A DNA stretch of 64,000 nt from Candidatus Kuenenia stuttgartensis (GCA_945861465.1 CAMAVB010000002.1:40600-104599); one strand, 5' to 3'. Counted from the stretch's first letter, positions 1 through 10,024 are shown. Notes: generated from the sequence alone by a model not told the origin. A program made the numbers and translations.

Positions 1-456
1 TCCGTCCGGTGACCAGATCGCAGTGGCCGCATCGGTCGTGATCTTCGTCAACTGTCTCGCTTCACCACCGGCCGGGTTGATGACCCACAACTGGCTGCTG
101 CCTGATCGAGTCGATTCAAACAGAATCCAGCGCCCGTCCGGGGACCATTTGGGATTGGAGTCCTTCGCCGCTCCGTTCGTCAATTGTCGCGGCGATATTG
201 ATCCGTCGCTGGGGACGAGCCACAGTCGCGATTGAGATTTGTTCTGCTGCGAATCGGTAATCTCAGACACGGCATACGCCACCCAACCACCGTCGGAGCT
301 GATGCTGGGTGATCCCACACGTTTGAATTGAAACAGATCTTCTACTGTCATCGGGCGTTTGGACATCGGATTCTCTGCCGGTGCGGCAAGTTGGGCATTC
401 AAAAGTGCGGGTGAAAGGAGTATCGCGACCAGAGCAAATAACAGGCGGATTCGCAT
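1..456 (-). CDS. S9 family peptidase / TolB-like WD40 domain protein, N-terminal part (runs off left edge)
   Basis: Reverse-strand translation from ATG at 456: MRIRLLFALVAILLSPALLNAQ...MTVEDLFQFKRVGSPSISSDGGWVAYAVSEITDSQQNKSQSRLWLVPSDG...LTNGAAKDSNPKWSPDGRWILFES...; signal peptide plus PD40/DPP-like repeats. In-frame upstream ATGs at 474 and 483. Confidence 0.75.
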   Translation of the reverse strand, partial: MRIRLLFALVAILLSPALLNAQLAAPAENPMSKRPMTVEDLFQFKRVGSPSISSDGGWVAYAVSEITDSQQNKSQSRLWLVPSDGSISPRQLTNGAAKDSNPKWSPDGRWILFESTRSGSSQLWVINPAGGEARQLTKITTDAATAIWSPDG

Positions 457-676
457 GAGTATAGACTTTTCCATCTTGAACATGACAAACAGCAACCGAT
501 TCCGAAAGCGGAACTGAGTCCGTAGCATGTCACGTCTGCGTATCGCTTGTCCAGCGTCCCCCAAAAAAATCGTGGGTGCCGCGAGGCAATCATCAAACAT
601 GATCGGCAGATATTGCTGGTCGGCAAACTCCGTCTTTCCCGATCACGGCGACTGTTCTACATTCCCTATGTAGACC

Positions 677-782
677 TTAGGACCGCTCGAGAAATAACTG
701 TCTCTTTTACACCCCTTACCCCGCCCTCTCCCCCTTCGCAGGGGAGAGGAGGATACGGTCAATTATTTCTCGAACGGTCCTG
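677..782. repeat. Palindromic element: family-A-like arms (TTAGGACCG..GAGAAATAACTGTC / CAATTATTTCTCGAACGGTCCT) around a C-rich 'CCCCGCCCTCTCCCCCTTCGCAGGGGAGAGG' core
   Basis: Inverted arms read directly; arms match those at 29650, 36745 and 39175. Confidence 0.7.
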
Positions 783-854
783 ATCCGGCTCGAAAGTGAA
801 ACAGTGGAGGTCGAGCCGCCGTGTTTCTGGCGGCATGAAGGCGAGGAACGCTGC

Positions 855-1583
855 ATGAGTGTAACCAGGGACGTTGTGACACCCGCGAAACGTCGATCAA
901 ACGTTTGGGCGGGTACGGCATCGACTGTCCGTGAATCGCACGTGGACGTATGGACGATTCAGCGGCTGCCATACCGAGAGCTCAAGCGTCGATTCTGGCA
1001 TATGTGTCCGGGGTTGCTGGCATTTGGTCTGCATGTGGTGTCTCACGCAGATCCAATTTCGCCAACAATGCAGTTGATCATCGTGGGATGTTGCCTCGCG
1101 ATCGCGGCCCGCATCCAGCTGGGCTTTCGACAAATTCGACGTGATGGTGAAAGAACAGGTATTGCGGCTGTCGCTGGCTATTCGCTGTCAGTCCTGTTGA
1201 CGGCGTTAATGTTTCCGCGTCATCTGGAACTTGGACTTGCGGTTCTGGCGATTCTGGCGTTTGGTGATGGGTCCGCAACTCTGGTGGGACTCACGATTCG
1301 CGGACCGAAGCTTTGGTGGAATCGTGGAAAGTCCTGGAGTGGCTTGCTGGGATTTGTCGTGATCGGCTCCCTGATGACGGCGTGGATCTACTGGGGTGAA
1401 ACACACAACCCGGAAGCTGCGGATCCAGCGGTGTCATTTGGCCTCGCGCTGCTGTTGACGTCACCGGCGGTCGTCGCAGCCGCTCTTGCGGAATCCATCC
1501 GCTCGCGCATCAACGACAACATCCGTGTCGGCGCGGCGGCAGCCATCGCTCTGGTCGTCCTGCACAGCTTCCGTCCGCTGTAG
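855..1583 (+). CDS. Diacylglycerol/polyprenol kinase-like (CDP-diglyceride synthetase/dolichol-kinase-like) membrane protein
   Basis: RRFWHMCPGLLAFGLHVV...LAILAFGDGSATLVGLTIRGPKLWWNRGKSWSGLLGFV; multi-TM; start at internal ATG 855 preferred over ORF start 804. Confidence 0.65.
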   Translation: MSVTRDVVTPAKRRSNVWAGTASTVRESHVDVWTIQRLPYRELKRRFWHMCPGLLAFGLHVVSHADPISPTMQLIIVGCCLAIAARIQLGFRQIRRDGERTGIAAVAGYSLSVLLTALMFPRHLELGLAVLAILAFGDGSATLVGLTIRGPKLWWNRGKSWSGLLGFVVIGSLMTAWIYWGETHNPEAADPAVSFGLALLLTSPAVVAAALAESIRSRINDNIRVGAAAAIALVVLHSFRPL

Positions 1584-1865
1584 CAGGCGGGAACCGCTGA
1601 GTTGTCCTGACTGAGAACATGGACAGGATTTGGCGATTGATCGGTTGACGAAAAGCGGAAAACCTACATAATCCGGAAAAGAGGCGGTCAGTCGCGAGAA
1701 CCAGAAAACTGAACGGGTGTCTGTTCTTGCGGGCAAAGGTCGTCTTTTGCCTGTCGTAAGGCTTCTCGAAACCGCTATTTTTGAGCGAACTATTTTCGTG
1801 GGCGGCTCAAACAGACGGCAGATTCGTTACAATTCGAAAATGTTCCCGCTGGGAACGTTTGCATT

Positions 1866-1938
1866 GCGGGTGTAGCTCAGTTGGTAGAGCACGACGTTGC
1901 CAACGTCGTTGTCGAGGGTTCGAGTCCCTTCACCCGCT
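1866..1938 (+). tRNA. tRNA-Gly(GCC)
   Basis: GCGGGTG-TA-GCTC-AGTTGGTA-GAGC-A-CGACG-TTGCCAA-CGTCG-TTGTC-GAGGG-TTCGAGT-CCCTT-CACCCGC-T; full cloverleaf, anticodon GCC. Confidence 0.97.
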
Positions 1939-2052
1939 TTTTTTCGTCGGCTCCCGAAGGCTACGGTGTGCCTTCTCGGAAGTAAGCCAAAGCAAATTAA
2001 GGCATATTCGTTGCAGGTCCGGCAGTTTGAAAGATCTTGAAAAGGTTCCAGA

Positions 2053-3537
2053 ATGAGTTCTGATGTAGCAGAGCAGGCGGTAGCTGACAGCGAAGAAGCC
2101 AAATCTCGCATGGCTTTGAAAGTTGAGATTAAGGAAATTGGAGCGTGCCGCAAGCACATTTCTGTGACCGTTCCGGAAGCCGATATTCGCACGATCCGCA
2201 CCGACGCGCTGGGGGAATTATCCAAAAAAGCCGAGGTTCCCGGGTTTCGCGTCGGAAGAGTACCGATTGCGTTGCTGGAGAAACGATTCAAGAAAGAAAT
2301 CACGGCAGACATCAAGCAAAAAGTTTTGATGGCCAGTCTGGAGCAGCTTTCGGACGAAAGCAAAATCGAACCGATCAACGAGCCTCGCATTGACGTTGAA
2401 AGCCTCGACATTCCGGACACGGGTGACTTTCACTACGAATTTGAAGTGGAAGTTCGACCGGAATTTGATCTGCCGGATTATACGGGAATCGCAATCAATC
2501 GCTCCATCGCTGAACCGACGGCGAAAGAGCTTGAAGAATACAAAGAACAGTTTCTGGATTCTTATGCCGAACGATTCACGGTTGATGAACCGGCGGTCGC
2601 GGGTGACTACGTTATCTGTGACCTGACCTTCGCCCATGACGGCAGAACTATTCGCCAAATCGGCGAACAAAGTCTGCGTGTCATGGCGCAACTGGACTTC
2701 CCGGATGCTGTTCTGGAAGGCTTTGATCAACTGATGGTTGGCGCGAAGGCAGGGGAGACTCGCACGGCAAATATTCAGATTTCCCTGCAGACTCCCATCG
2801 TTGAAATGCGTGGCGAAACGGTCGTTGCGACGTTTACGGTCTCGGAAGTTCAACAATCTCGAAGGCCAGTGATCGACAGAGAATTCTGTGAAAAGCTGAA
2901 TGCGGAGAATGAAGCCGAGCTTGAGACTTTGCTTCGCGATTCAATGACGCGCCAGTTTGAATATCAGCAGCGCCAGGAAGCTCGCCGTCAGGTTCTGGAT
3001 CAGATCATGGCTTCGGCTGACTGGGATCTCCCGGAATCACTTGTTCGTCAGCAGACAGAAAACGCATTGCGGCGAGAAATGCTGGAAATGTCTCAGGCTG
3101 GATTTACACGCGAACAGATCATGGCTCGTGAAAATAAGATCCGCCAGGATGCAGTGGCCACGACAACGCAAGCGCTCAAGGAGCACTTTGTGCTCGACAA
3201 AATCGCAACGGTCGAAGGAATTGAATGCCTGGAATCCGATATTGATCGCGAAATGCATACGATGTCATTTCAAAGTCGTGAACCGGTGCGGCGCATTCGG
3301 GCTCGCCTTGTGAAGTCGGGTATGATTGAGAACCTTCAAGCTCAGCTTCGCGAACGCAAAGCGGTGGATTTCATTCTGGAGCGTGCAACATTTGTTGATG
3401 TACCTCGGGAACCACAGCAGAAGCAGAATCAGACTTCGGCTCGTTTTGCGATCTGCGGTAACATGAATTCCAGCCTGATTGATGATTCTTTTTCCGCCAC
3501 AGTTGCCACGGCTGCCACTAACGACGAATCTGCATAA
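2053..3537 (+). CDS. tig: Trigger factor
   Basis: VEIKEIGACRKHISVTVPEADIRTIRTDALGELSKKAEVPGFRVGRVPIALLEKRFKKEI; typical TF N-domain, PPIase and C-domain; followed by clpP genes. Confidence 0.93.
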   Translation: MSSDVAEQAVADSEEAKSRMALKVEIKEIGACRKHISVTVPEADIRTIRTDALGELSKKAEVPGFRVGRVPIALLEKRFKKEITADIKQKVLMASLEQLSDESKIEPINEPRIDVESLDIPDTGDFHYEFEVEVRPEFDLPDYTGIAINRSIAEPTAKELEEYKEQFLDSYAERFTVDEPAVAGDYVICDLTFAHDGRTIRQIGEQSLRVMAQLDFPDAVLEGFDQLMVGAKAGETRTANIQISLQTPIVEMRGETVVATFTVSEVQQSRRPVIDREFCEKLNAENEAELETLLRDSMTRQFEYQQRQEARRQVLDQIMASADWDLPESLVRQQTENALRREMLEMSQAGFTREQIMARENKIRQDAVATTTQALKEHFVLDKIATVEGIECLESDIDREMHTMSFQSREPVRRIRARLVKSGMIENLQAQLRERKAVDFILERATFVDVPREPQQKQNQTSARFAICGNMNSSLIDDSFSATVATAATNDESA

Positions 3538-3652
3538 ACTTGTCTGTTCTGCAGAGCCAGGCGCGCGTAGGATTACGCGGCGCCTGTTTTTGTTGGCAGA
3601 CACCGGATCTTATTTTTCAACGACGTAAACGTAATACAGCAGGATCAAGCGA

Positions 3653-4264
3653 ATGAAGGACCCGCGATTCGAATATACGCCGATGGCCGCACGAGAATAC
3701 TCCGCCCAGCGTCAGATGACGGTCGGCGATCTGCTGCTTGACAATCGGATTATCTTTCTCGATGGACCAATTCATGACGGCAGTGCGAATCTCGTCATCA
3801 TGAAGATGTTGTTCCTGCAGTCGGAAAATCGCCATCAGGACATTCATCTGTATATTAACTCGCCGGGCGGCTCTGTCACAGCCACATTGGCGATCTACGA
3901 CATCATGCAATTCATCGAATGCGATGTGGCAACATACTGCGTAGGGCTGTCAGCCAGCGGTGGCGCAATTCTTGTCGCCGGCGGTGCGGCGGGAAAACGA
4001 TTTGCTCTGAAACATTCCAAAATCATGATTCATCAGCCGTACGGGCAGGTGGGCGGGCAGGTATCGGACATCGAGATCCAGGCACGCGACATTCTTGCCG
4101 CTCGGCAACTGCTGAATGAAATCCTGGCCAGCCACACCAAACAGCCGGTTGAAAAGATCGCCAAAGATACGCAGCGAGATCACTATCTCACCGCAGTGGA
4201 GGCTAAAACTTACGGTCTGGTCGATGAAATCCTCGACCGAAAACCGAGTGAAAAAAAGAAATAA
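3653..4264 (+). CDS. clpP: ATP-dependent Clp protease proteolytic subunit (copy 1)
   Basis: [59 protein letters not shown]...IMIHQPYG; catalytic Ser/His context present (ASG instead of ASM). Confidence 0.95.
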   Translation: MKDPRFEYTPMAAREYSAQRQMTVGDLLLDNRIIFLDGPIHDGSANLVIMKMLFLQSENRHQDIHLYINSPGGSVTATLAIYDIMQFIECDVATYCVGLSASGGAILVAGGAAGKRFALKHSKIMIHQPYGQVGGQVSDIEIQARDILAARQLLNEILASHTKQPVEKIAKDTQRDHYLTAVEAKTYGLVDEILDRKPSEKKK

Positions 4265-4370
4265 GCTGGCCTGAACCCCGGCGTGGCGTGACCGCTGAAT
4301 TTTCATCGCACGGGATGCGATGCGGCAATTGTCCTGACCCTGAACTTTTCATCTCTGCTGGATTCCGGAA

Positions 4371-4958
4371 ATGACAGTACTTGTTCCTTACGTAATCGAA
4401 AAGAATGGTCGCGACGAACGCGCGATGGATATCTACAGCCGCTTGCTGAAGGATCGCATTGTGATCCTCGGCAGTGGTGTGAATGATGACGTTGCCAACA
4501 GCATTGTCGCTCAGTTACTTTTCCTGCAGTTCGACGACCCGAAGGCTGACATTCATCTGTACATCAACAGCCCCGGCGGTTCCATCACTGCGGGCATGGC
4601 AATCTACGACACAATGCAGTACATCAGCTGTGACGTGGCGACATACTGTATCGGCCAGGCCGCCAGCATGGGCGCAATTCTGCTCACAGCCGGTGCTCCC
4701 GGCAAACGCAATGCTCTTCCAAACGCCCGAATCATGATTCATCAGCCGCTGGCTGGCATGGAAGGCACGGCGACGGAATTGGAAATTCACGCCAAAGAGG
4801 TATTGCGGATTAAGGCAAGGATGAACGACATTCTGCTCAAACACACCGGTCAAACGCTCAACAAGATTGAAGACGACACCGACCGTGACAATTTTATGTC
4901 AGCCGAAGAGGCGAAGCATTACAACCTGATCGACACTGTGCTGGAGCGGCTGACGTAG
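4371..4958 (+). CDS. clpP: ATP-dependent Clp protease proteolytic subunit (copy 2)
   Basis: [86 protein letters not shown]...MIHQPLAG. Confidence 0.97.
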   Translation: MTVLVPYVIEKNGRDERAMDIYSRLLKDRIVILGSGVNDDVANSIVAQLLFLQFDDPKADIHLYINSPGGSITAGMAIYDTMQYISCDVATYCIGQAASMGAILLTAGAPGKRNALPNARIMIHQPLAGMEGTATELEIHAKEVLRIKARMNDILLKHTGQTLNKIEDDTDRDNFMSAEEAKHYNLIDTVLERLT

Positions 4959-5262
4959 TCCTGCACGAAGGGCGTTGCGAGCTTCGCTTCTCACCGGCAC
5001 TTGGATTGAATGCAGAGCCATCTCAAAAACACTTGTCAGCCACTCACTGGCCCCTCCCAGATTCCGCTCCGCAACCACTCGACTCGTACAATTCTGACCG
5101 GAATAATGGCCCACTTTCTGGCCGGAATCGACAGCCCAGTCCTCCTCCTCGCACTTCATTTGTCGTTGAACCAACATTTCGGCAACCATCCAGGCGAGTG
5201 CTCAGTCGCGTATTGATGTGTGCCACAGGTTCTGACAGTGCTTCTCGAGGAGTTCTTCACAA

Positions 5263-6024
5263 GTGTCGCTCGAAAAAGCTGATGCGCTCGTGATTCGACA
5301 GGTGGATTTCAGCGAATCCAGCCGGGTTGTTACGTTTTTCAGTCTGGAATTTGGTAAGTTCGCGGCTTTAGCGAAGGGAGCGAAGCGACTAAAGGGACCT
5401 TTTGATGCTGCTCTTGACCTACTTTCCACGTGTCGCGTAGTCTTTATCAAGAAATCTTCCGGCACCCTCAATCTGCTCACGGAAGCGCGCCTCATCAGCC
5501 GCTTTCAACCGCAGAATTCCGGAGCCGGAGGTGGTTTGAGCAGTCTTTATGGCGGCTACTATGTCGCGGAATTGCTGAGCGGACTTACGGAAGATTTCGA
5601 TCCGGCACCGGAAGTCTATAATCTTGCGATCTCCACGTTGGCGGCCCTTTCATCTCCTGAAAACCTTTCTTCTCCCCTCATTATTCACTTCGAAATCTCG
5701 CTCCTGCGGCTCATTGGTCTGCTTCCTAATCTCTTTGAATGTTCCGTCTGCGGCGAGGCCGTGCAAACTGGCAAAAAGTTTGCACATTGGGTCAGCCAGG
5801 GCGGTGTGCTGTGCGGTGCCTGTCGCCGCGAAGACTTCGCTGGAGTTTCCATTTCGTCAGGCTCCATCGAAATCCTGCGTCGCCTGACTCAGGAATCTGC
5901 AGAGACGATCTGCAACATTGAATTTACAGGAAAACAGTCGGAGGAGTGTCACAAGCTGGCAGTGTCGGCCATCACTCACGCTCTCGGGCGTCGGCCTTCG
6001 ACATTGCGGTACATTCAGATCTGA
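5263..6024 (+). CDS. recO: DNA repair protein RecO
   Basis: MSLEKADALVIRQVDFSESSRVVTFFSLEFGKFAALAKGAKRLKGPFDAALDLLSTCRVVF...FECSVCGEAV; OB fold plus Cys motif. Confidence 0.92.
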   Translation: MSLEKADALVIRQVDFSESSRVVTFFSLEFGKFAALAKGAKRLKGPFDAALDLLSTCRVVFIKKSSGTLNLLTEARLISRFQPQNSGAGGGLSSLYGGYYVAELLSGLTEDFDPAPEVYNLAISTLAALSSPENLSSPLIIHFEISLLRLIGLLPNLFECSVCGEAVQTGKKFAHWVSQGGVLCGACRREDFAGVSISSGSIEILRRLTQESAETICNIEFTGKQSEECHKLAVSAITHALGRRPSTLRYIQI

Positions 6025-6072
6025 CAACATTGACAACATTGACTTTGGCCACGATTCAGGAAAGTTTTCACC

Positions 6073-7449
6073 ATGCAGCTTCGCAGGATGCTCGATCGCC
6101 GAAAGGAACCGGCTCGTCGAACCCGATCGGGCGGTGGGCTCGACGCGCGAAGACATGCCCCTGATTCCGGAATCCGTTGCCTGTTGATTCCGGGGCTGCT
6201 GTTGATCTGCCTGCTGTCGGGCTGCTCGACATTTTCGCGTGACGGCGATTCGGGGATGCTGGATATATCCCGGATGCTCAAACCGGGATCGATCCGCGGG
6301 CCGCTCGAACGCTCGCTCTTTGGCGAAGACAATCCTCTGGAAATGGGACGACGGTTTTCGGAAGCAGAACGCCGCCAGGTTCAGCAGTGCCGTGTCGCCT
6401 TTGAAAGCGGCGACTACGAGCAGGCGATCAAGCTCAGCAAAAAAGCCGCGAAGAAATTCAAAGAGACGTCACTGGGCGAAGAAGCTCAGTTCTATCTGGC
6501 TGAGTCCTATTTTGCTCAGGGAGAACATGGCAAGGCACAGGATGGTTACGATCAGTTGTTCCAGGACTATCCTTCGACGCGTTATGTCGAACCGGCCACG
6601 CGCCGAATGTTCACAATCGCATGCAATTGGCTGGAAGTCACTGAACCGACGGCAAAGAATGCAATTCGCCAGGTGAGCGGAGAAAAGGTGATTGAAGACA
6701 AGACACCCGCCAGGCGTTCGAACGATCCGACAGTTCGCGTCCCCGTACTTCCGAATTTTCACGACAAGTCGCGTCCATGGTTCGACACGCAGGGCAACGC
6801 GCTCAAATGTTTGAAATCCATCTGGATGAATGATCCGACCGGACCCCTGGCAGATGACGCATTGATGCTGACGGCGACATATTATCAACGCAAAAAGAAC
6901 TTTGTCGAAGCGGATCGCTACTTCGAAATTCTGCGGGACGAGTACCCCGACAGCCCGCATCTGGAAGATGCCTTTCTGCTTGGGGCACACGTGAAACAGA
7001 TGAGTTATCAAGGTCCGTACTACGAAGGCCGCGAACTCAAAGGTGCCCAGAAACTGAAGGAACAGTCTCTGCATTTGTTCCCGGCATCTCTCGAACGACC
7101 GCAATTGCGGACAGACCTTCAGAAGATCTATCTGCAGGAAGCCGAACGGGCATGGTATGAAGTTGAGTATTATCAGAAAAAACGCAAACCACGAGCCGTG
7201 GCGATCGCCTGTATTCAGGTGATCAATGAATACCCCGACACGTCGTACGCAAAAGACGCACGAGACACTCTGACAGCCATCGATCGCCGAGAACTCCAGG
7301 GTCTGCCGGAAGTCGCGGAATTCGTTGAATCCTTGCCTGCCAATGAGCCACCACCGTCTGAGTCTTCTGGCAGCAAACAAGGCCCCGTGAAGTCGGTCAG
7401 CCATTCAACGAGTGAAGAGGACCGTGGCGGTCGCATGACGTTCCCATAA
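6073..7449 (+). CDS. BamD-like TPR outer-membrane assembly lipoprotein
   Basis: Lipobox LLSGCS; FESGDYEQAIKLSKKAAKKFKETSLGEEAQFYLAESYFAQGEHGKAQDGYDQLFQDYPSTRYVEPA tetratricopeptide pattern. Confidence 0.75.
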   Translation: MQLRRMLDRRKEPARRTRSGGGLDARRHAPDSGIRCLLIPGLLLICLLSGCSTFSRDGDSGMLDISRMLKPGSIRGPLERSLFGEDNPLEMGRRFSEAERRQVQQCRVAFESGDYEQAIKLSKKAAKKFKETSLGEEAQFYLAESYFAQGEHGKAQDGYDQLFQDYPSTRYVEPATRRMFTIACNWLEVTEPTAKNAIRQVSGEKVIEDKTPARRSNDPTVRVPVLPNFHDKSRPWFDTQGNALKCLKSIWMNDPTGPLADDALMLTATYYQRKKNFVEADRYFEILRDEYPDSPHLEDAFLLGAHVKQMSYQGPYYEGRELKGAQKLKEQSLHLFPASLERPQLRTDLQKIYLQEAERAWYEVEYYQKKRKPRAVAIACIQVINEYPDTSYAKDARDTLTAIDRRELQGLPEVAEFVESLPANEPPPSESSGSKQGPVKSVSHSTSEEDRGGRMTFP

Positions 7450-7629
7450 AATCAGCCATGACACGGTGACATGATTCTTGGCGCGGGCTTCGCCCGCAAC
7501 CGAAACAAGTACGCAGATTTCGCTGAAATCTGCTGTGCCGACTTCGGCGAAGTCGCCCTACATTGAGTCGGCCTCAAAATAATGTTTTGCAAAAAAATCT
7601 TCTCAGGGATTTTGAACTCTCATTGTTTG

Positions 7630-8145
7630 ATGAGCAGAATTCTCAATCGGATGCTTGTCTTCAGCGTCGTCGCCATCGCCGGCTGCGGCTATACGCTTGG
7701 AACGCAGACACTGCACGATGTGCGAACGGTACATGTTCGTGTCTTCCAGTCTGAATCGTACCGTCGAAATCTGGATTATCTGCTGACTGAAGCCGTGCAG
7801 CGCGAGATTCGAACACGGACACCTTACCGGCTGGAAGATGCTGATACTGCTGACACAATTTTGACAGGCCGGATCGTCGATATCCGCAAGTCGGTCCTCA
7901 GCGAGAATCGCTACGATGATCCACGCGAATTGCAACTGATGGTGGGTGCGGAGGTGACCTGGGTCGATCGTCGCAGCGGACAGATTCTGCATCAACAGAC
8001 TTTTCCGGTCGGCCCGCAACTGACCCACCAGGCCAGCAACGTCAGCTTTGCACCGGAAGTGGGCCATTCACTTGCGACAGCTCAACAGGAAGCTGCCCAG
8101 CGCCTTGCGTCTCGAATTGTGGATCTAATGGAGGCCCCGTGGTAG
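7630..8145 (+). CDS. LptE-like (LPS assembly) lipoprotein
   Basis: VVAIAGCGYTLGTQTLHDVRTVHVRVFQSESYRRNLDYLLTEAVQREIRTRTPYRLEDADTADTILTGRI; lipobox followed by GYTLG, LptE/DUF4136-like. Confidence 0.7.
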   Translation: MSRILNRMLVFSVVAIAGCGYTLGTQTLHDVRTVHVRVFQSESYRRNLDYLLTEAVQREIRTRTPYRLEDADTADTILTGRIVDIRKSVLSENRYDDPRELQLMVGAEVTWVDRRSGQILHQQTFPVGPQLTHQASNVSFAPEVGHSLATAQQEAAQRLASRIVDLMEAPW

Positions 8146-8191
8146 CCGTGCCTCACTTCTCCCGCAGCGACTTACTCCGGAAAGCGCCAAC

Positions 8192-8821
8192 ATGCCAATT
8201 GTGACTCCCGTCTCCCAGGACCAGGCGACTGATAAAGCGGCTCAGACGTACGAACGTATCCGCGAAATCTTTGAGGTCTCTGAAATTCCTGAGATTTTTC
8301 AGTACATGGCCAACGTCCCGGCGTTCGTCCATGACTTCTTCATGAATTTCCGTAAGTTTGTACTGACTGCCGGTAAACTTGACGAGAAACGAAAGCTCCT
8401 CATTGCCTGCGCCGTAGCGGGACAGGCGGGCAGCACAAAATGGCTGGAATACTTGCAGACATTTGCGGCTGCGCGCAACGTCACCACTACGGAAGTGACC
8501 GAAGCACTGGCCGTTGGCGCGACCAATTCGATGTACAACGTGCTCTTCAAGTTTCGCGACATCAGCGGCACGGATGTCTTTGACGGCATGGGTGTTGGAT
8601 TGCGGGCGCACACGTTTCAGGGGACGTCGCTGGATGATATGACCGTGGAATTGATCAATTTGTCTCTGAGCGACATTAACGGGTGCAAACCATGCACCGC
8701 AGCTCATGTCCAGAAAGCCCGGCAAACAGGCGTTGGAGATGAAGCGATCTACGAAGCCATCCAGTGCGCGGCAACCATGATCGCCGGAACGCAGTTTCTG
8801 AGATCAGTTGGAATTGCGTAA
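8192..8821 (+). CDS. Carboxymuconolactone decarboxylase / AhpD-like protein
   Basis: KLDEKRKLLIACAVAGQAGSTKWLEY...LSLSDINGCKPCTAAHVQKARQTGVGDEAIYEAIQ; CxxC...H motif. Confidence 0.75.
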   Translation: MPIVTPVSQDQATDKAAQTYERIREIFEVSEIPEIFQYMANVPAFVHDFFMNFRKFVLTAGKLDEKRKLLIACAVAGQAGSTKWLEYLQTFAAARNVTTTEVTEALAVGATNSMYNVLFKFRDISGTDVFDGMGVGLRAHTFQGTSLDDMTVELINLSLSDINGCKPCTAAHVQKARQTGVGDEAIYEAIQCAATMIAGTQFLRSVGIA

Positions 8822-8981
8822 CCTGGATTCACCCGTGCGAAAGACTGCGATTTCGGGCGTAAAGCCTTGATTTCAAGTCCAGAAGCTGCCATCCTTCCGG
8901 GCTTCACTGCTGTTTGGCGTTCGCAGGGAAGTGAATTTCCGGCTATTTTGTCTCAGTTGAGTGTTTTCGGAGTCGTTTGAG

Positions 8982-9320
8982 ATGCATATTCGTAAGGGTG
9001 ACCTGGTTGAAGTTATTTCAGGTGACGATTCAGGTACTCGTGGCCCAGTGATGTCCGTGGATCGAAAAAACGGCAAAGTCGTTATCGAAGGCGTCAATAA
9101 GGTCTACAAGCACGTTAAGCGTGGACATCCTAAAAGCCCGCAAGGCGGTCGGCTGCACAAAGAACTGGCAATCGATGCCTCCAACGTGATGCACATCTGT
9201 CCGAAAACGAATAAACCCACGCGTGTTGGGATCAAAGTTAACGAGGACGGCAGCAAAGAATTGATTGCCAAACGCAGCGGTGCAGCGATTCGCCAGATCA
9301 TGCAAACGAAAAAGGCCTGA
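8982..9320 (+). CDS. rplX: 50S ribosomal protein L24
   Basis: MHIRKGDLVEVISGDDSGTRGPVMSVDRKNGKVVIEGVNKVYKHVKRGHPKSPQGGRLHKELAIDASNVM; KOW domain; start at 8982 preferred. Confidence 0.93.
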   Translation: MHIRKGDLVEVISGDDSGTRGPVMSVDRKNGKVVIEGVNKVYKHVKRGHPKSPQGGRLHKELAIDASNVMHICPKTNKPTRVGIKVNEDGSKELIAKRSGAAIRQIMQTKKA

Positions 9321-9437
9321 CAGGCCGCTCGCAAGTCTTTGGCCAGCGGGGATGATGAATTGCCAGGTGCAGAATTCTGATCGCGCATTTCCTCAATTTG
9401 TTGCCTGGCTCGAACCTGTCCGCGAAGGTCCGCCTCA

Positions 9438-9815
9438 ATGAAGAAAGAGATTGTCTATTGGGCGTGTACCCTGTTGCTGTGCCTGGCATGTGGCGCTATG
9501 GGGGTTTCAAATTATGCGCAACCAGGTGACATGAACGTAGAGATAGCGAAGAGCGGCTATCCGTCTCATTTTTTCAAGTTCCTGGGTGTGTGGCAAGTCC
9601 TTGCTGCAATCGCGATCTCTGTTCCAAAAGTTCCACGTGTCAAGGAATGGGCGTACGCGGGTGTCGTGATCAACCTGATTGCTGGCGGACATCACCACTA
9701 CATGGCAGGTGACGGTCTCAGTAAGATTGCCCTTCCATTCGTCGTGCTGCTGTGTGCACTTGGCTCGTATTTGCTTCGCCCCATGTCTCGTCGTTTGACG
9801 GGCTCAATGATCTGA
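9438..9815 (+). CDS. Small DoxX-like integral membrane protein
   Basis: ORF 125 aa with four predicted TM segments; FFKFLGVWQVLAAIAISVPKVPRVKEWAYAGVVINLIAGGHHHYM pattern of DoxX-like proteins. Confidence 0.6.
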   Translation: MKKEIVYWACTLLLCLACGAMGVSNYAQPGDMNVEIAKSGYPSHFFKFLGVWQVLAAIAISVPKVPRVKEWAYAGVVINLIAGGHHHYMAGDGLSKIALPFVVLLCALGSYLLRPMSRRLTGSMI

Positions 9816-9914
9816 TTCGATTCACAAAACAAGACCGAACAAAAGGTTGAACCGGAGAGTTATGCTCCGCGCGGTCGGATTCGAGGTTTTGTGAGCGGCA
9901 AGGCACCTAGGGGA

Positions 9915-10024
9915 TGTTGATTTAATACCAACCCGAAGCGCCAGCGAGGCAGAAACGGCTGAATTCCTCGCTGACGCTTCGGGTTAGTATGAGTCTGAGC
10001 CCCAATAATCACTAAATCAACAGA
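9915..10024. repeat. Nested palindromic repeat: inner AACCCGAAGCG..CGCTTCGGGTT hairpin (9931-9987), outer TGTTGATTTAAT / CTAAATCAACA arms
   Basis: Inverted arms read from sequence. Confidence 0.65.

Noticed and set aside
2053-4958. tig-clpP-clpP as unusual
   Set aside because: Trigger factor next to clpP, with two ClpP paralogues, is a known arrangement
6469-7404. 311-aa minus-strand ORF
   Set aside because: Antisense to the BamD-like TPR gene; no recognisable motif
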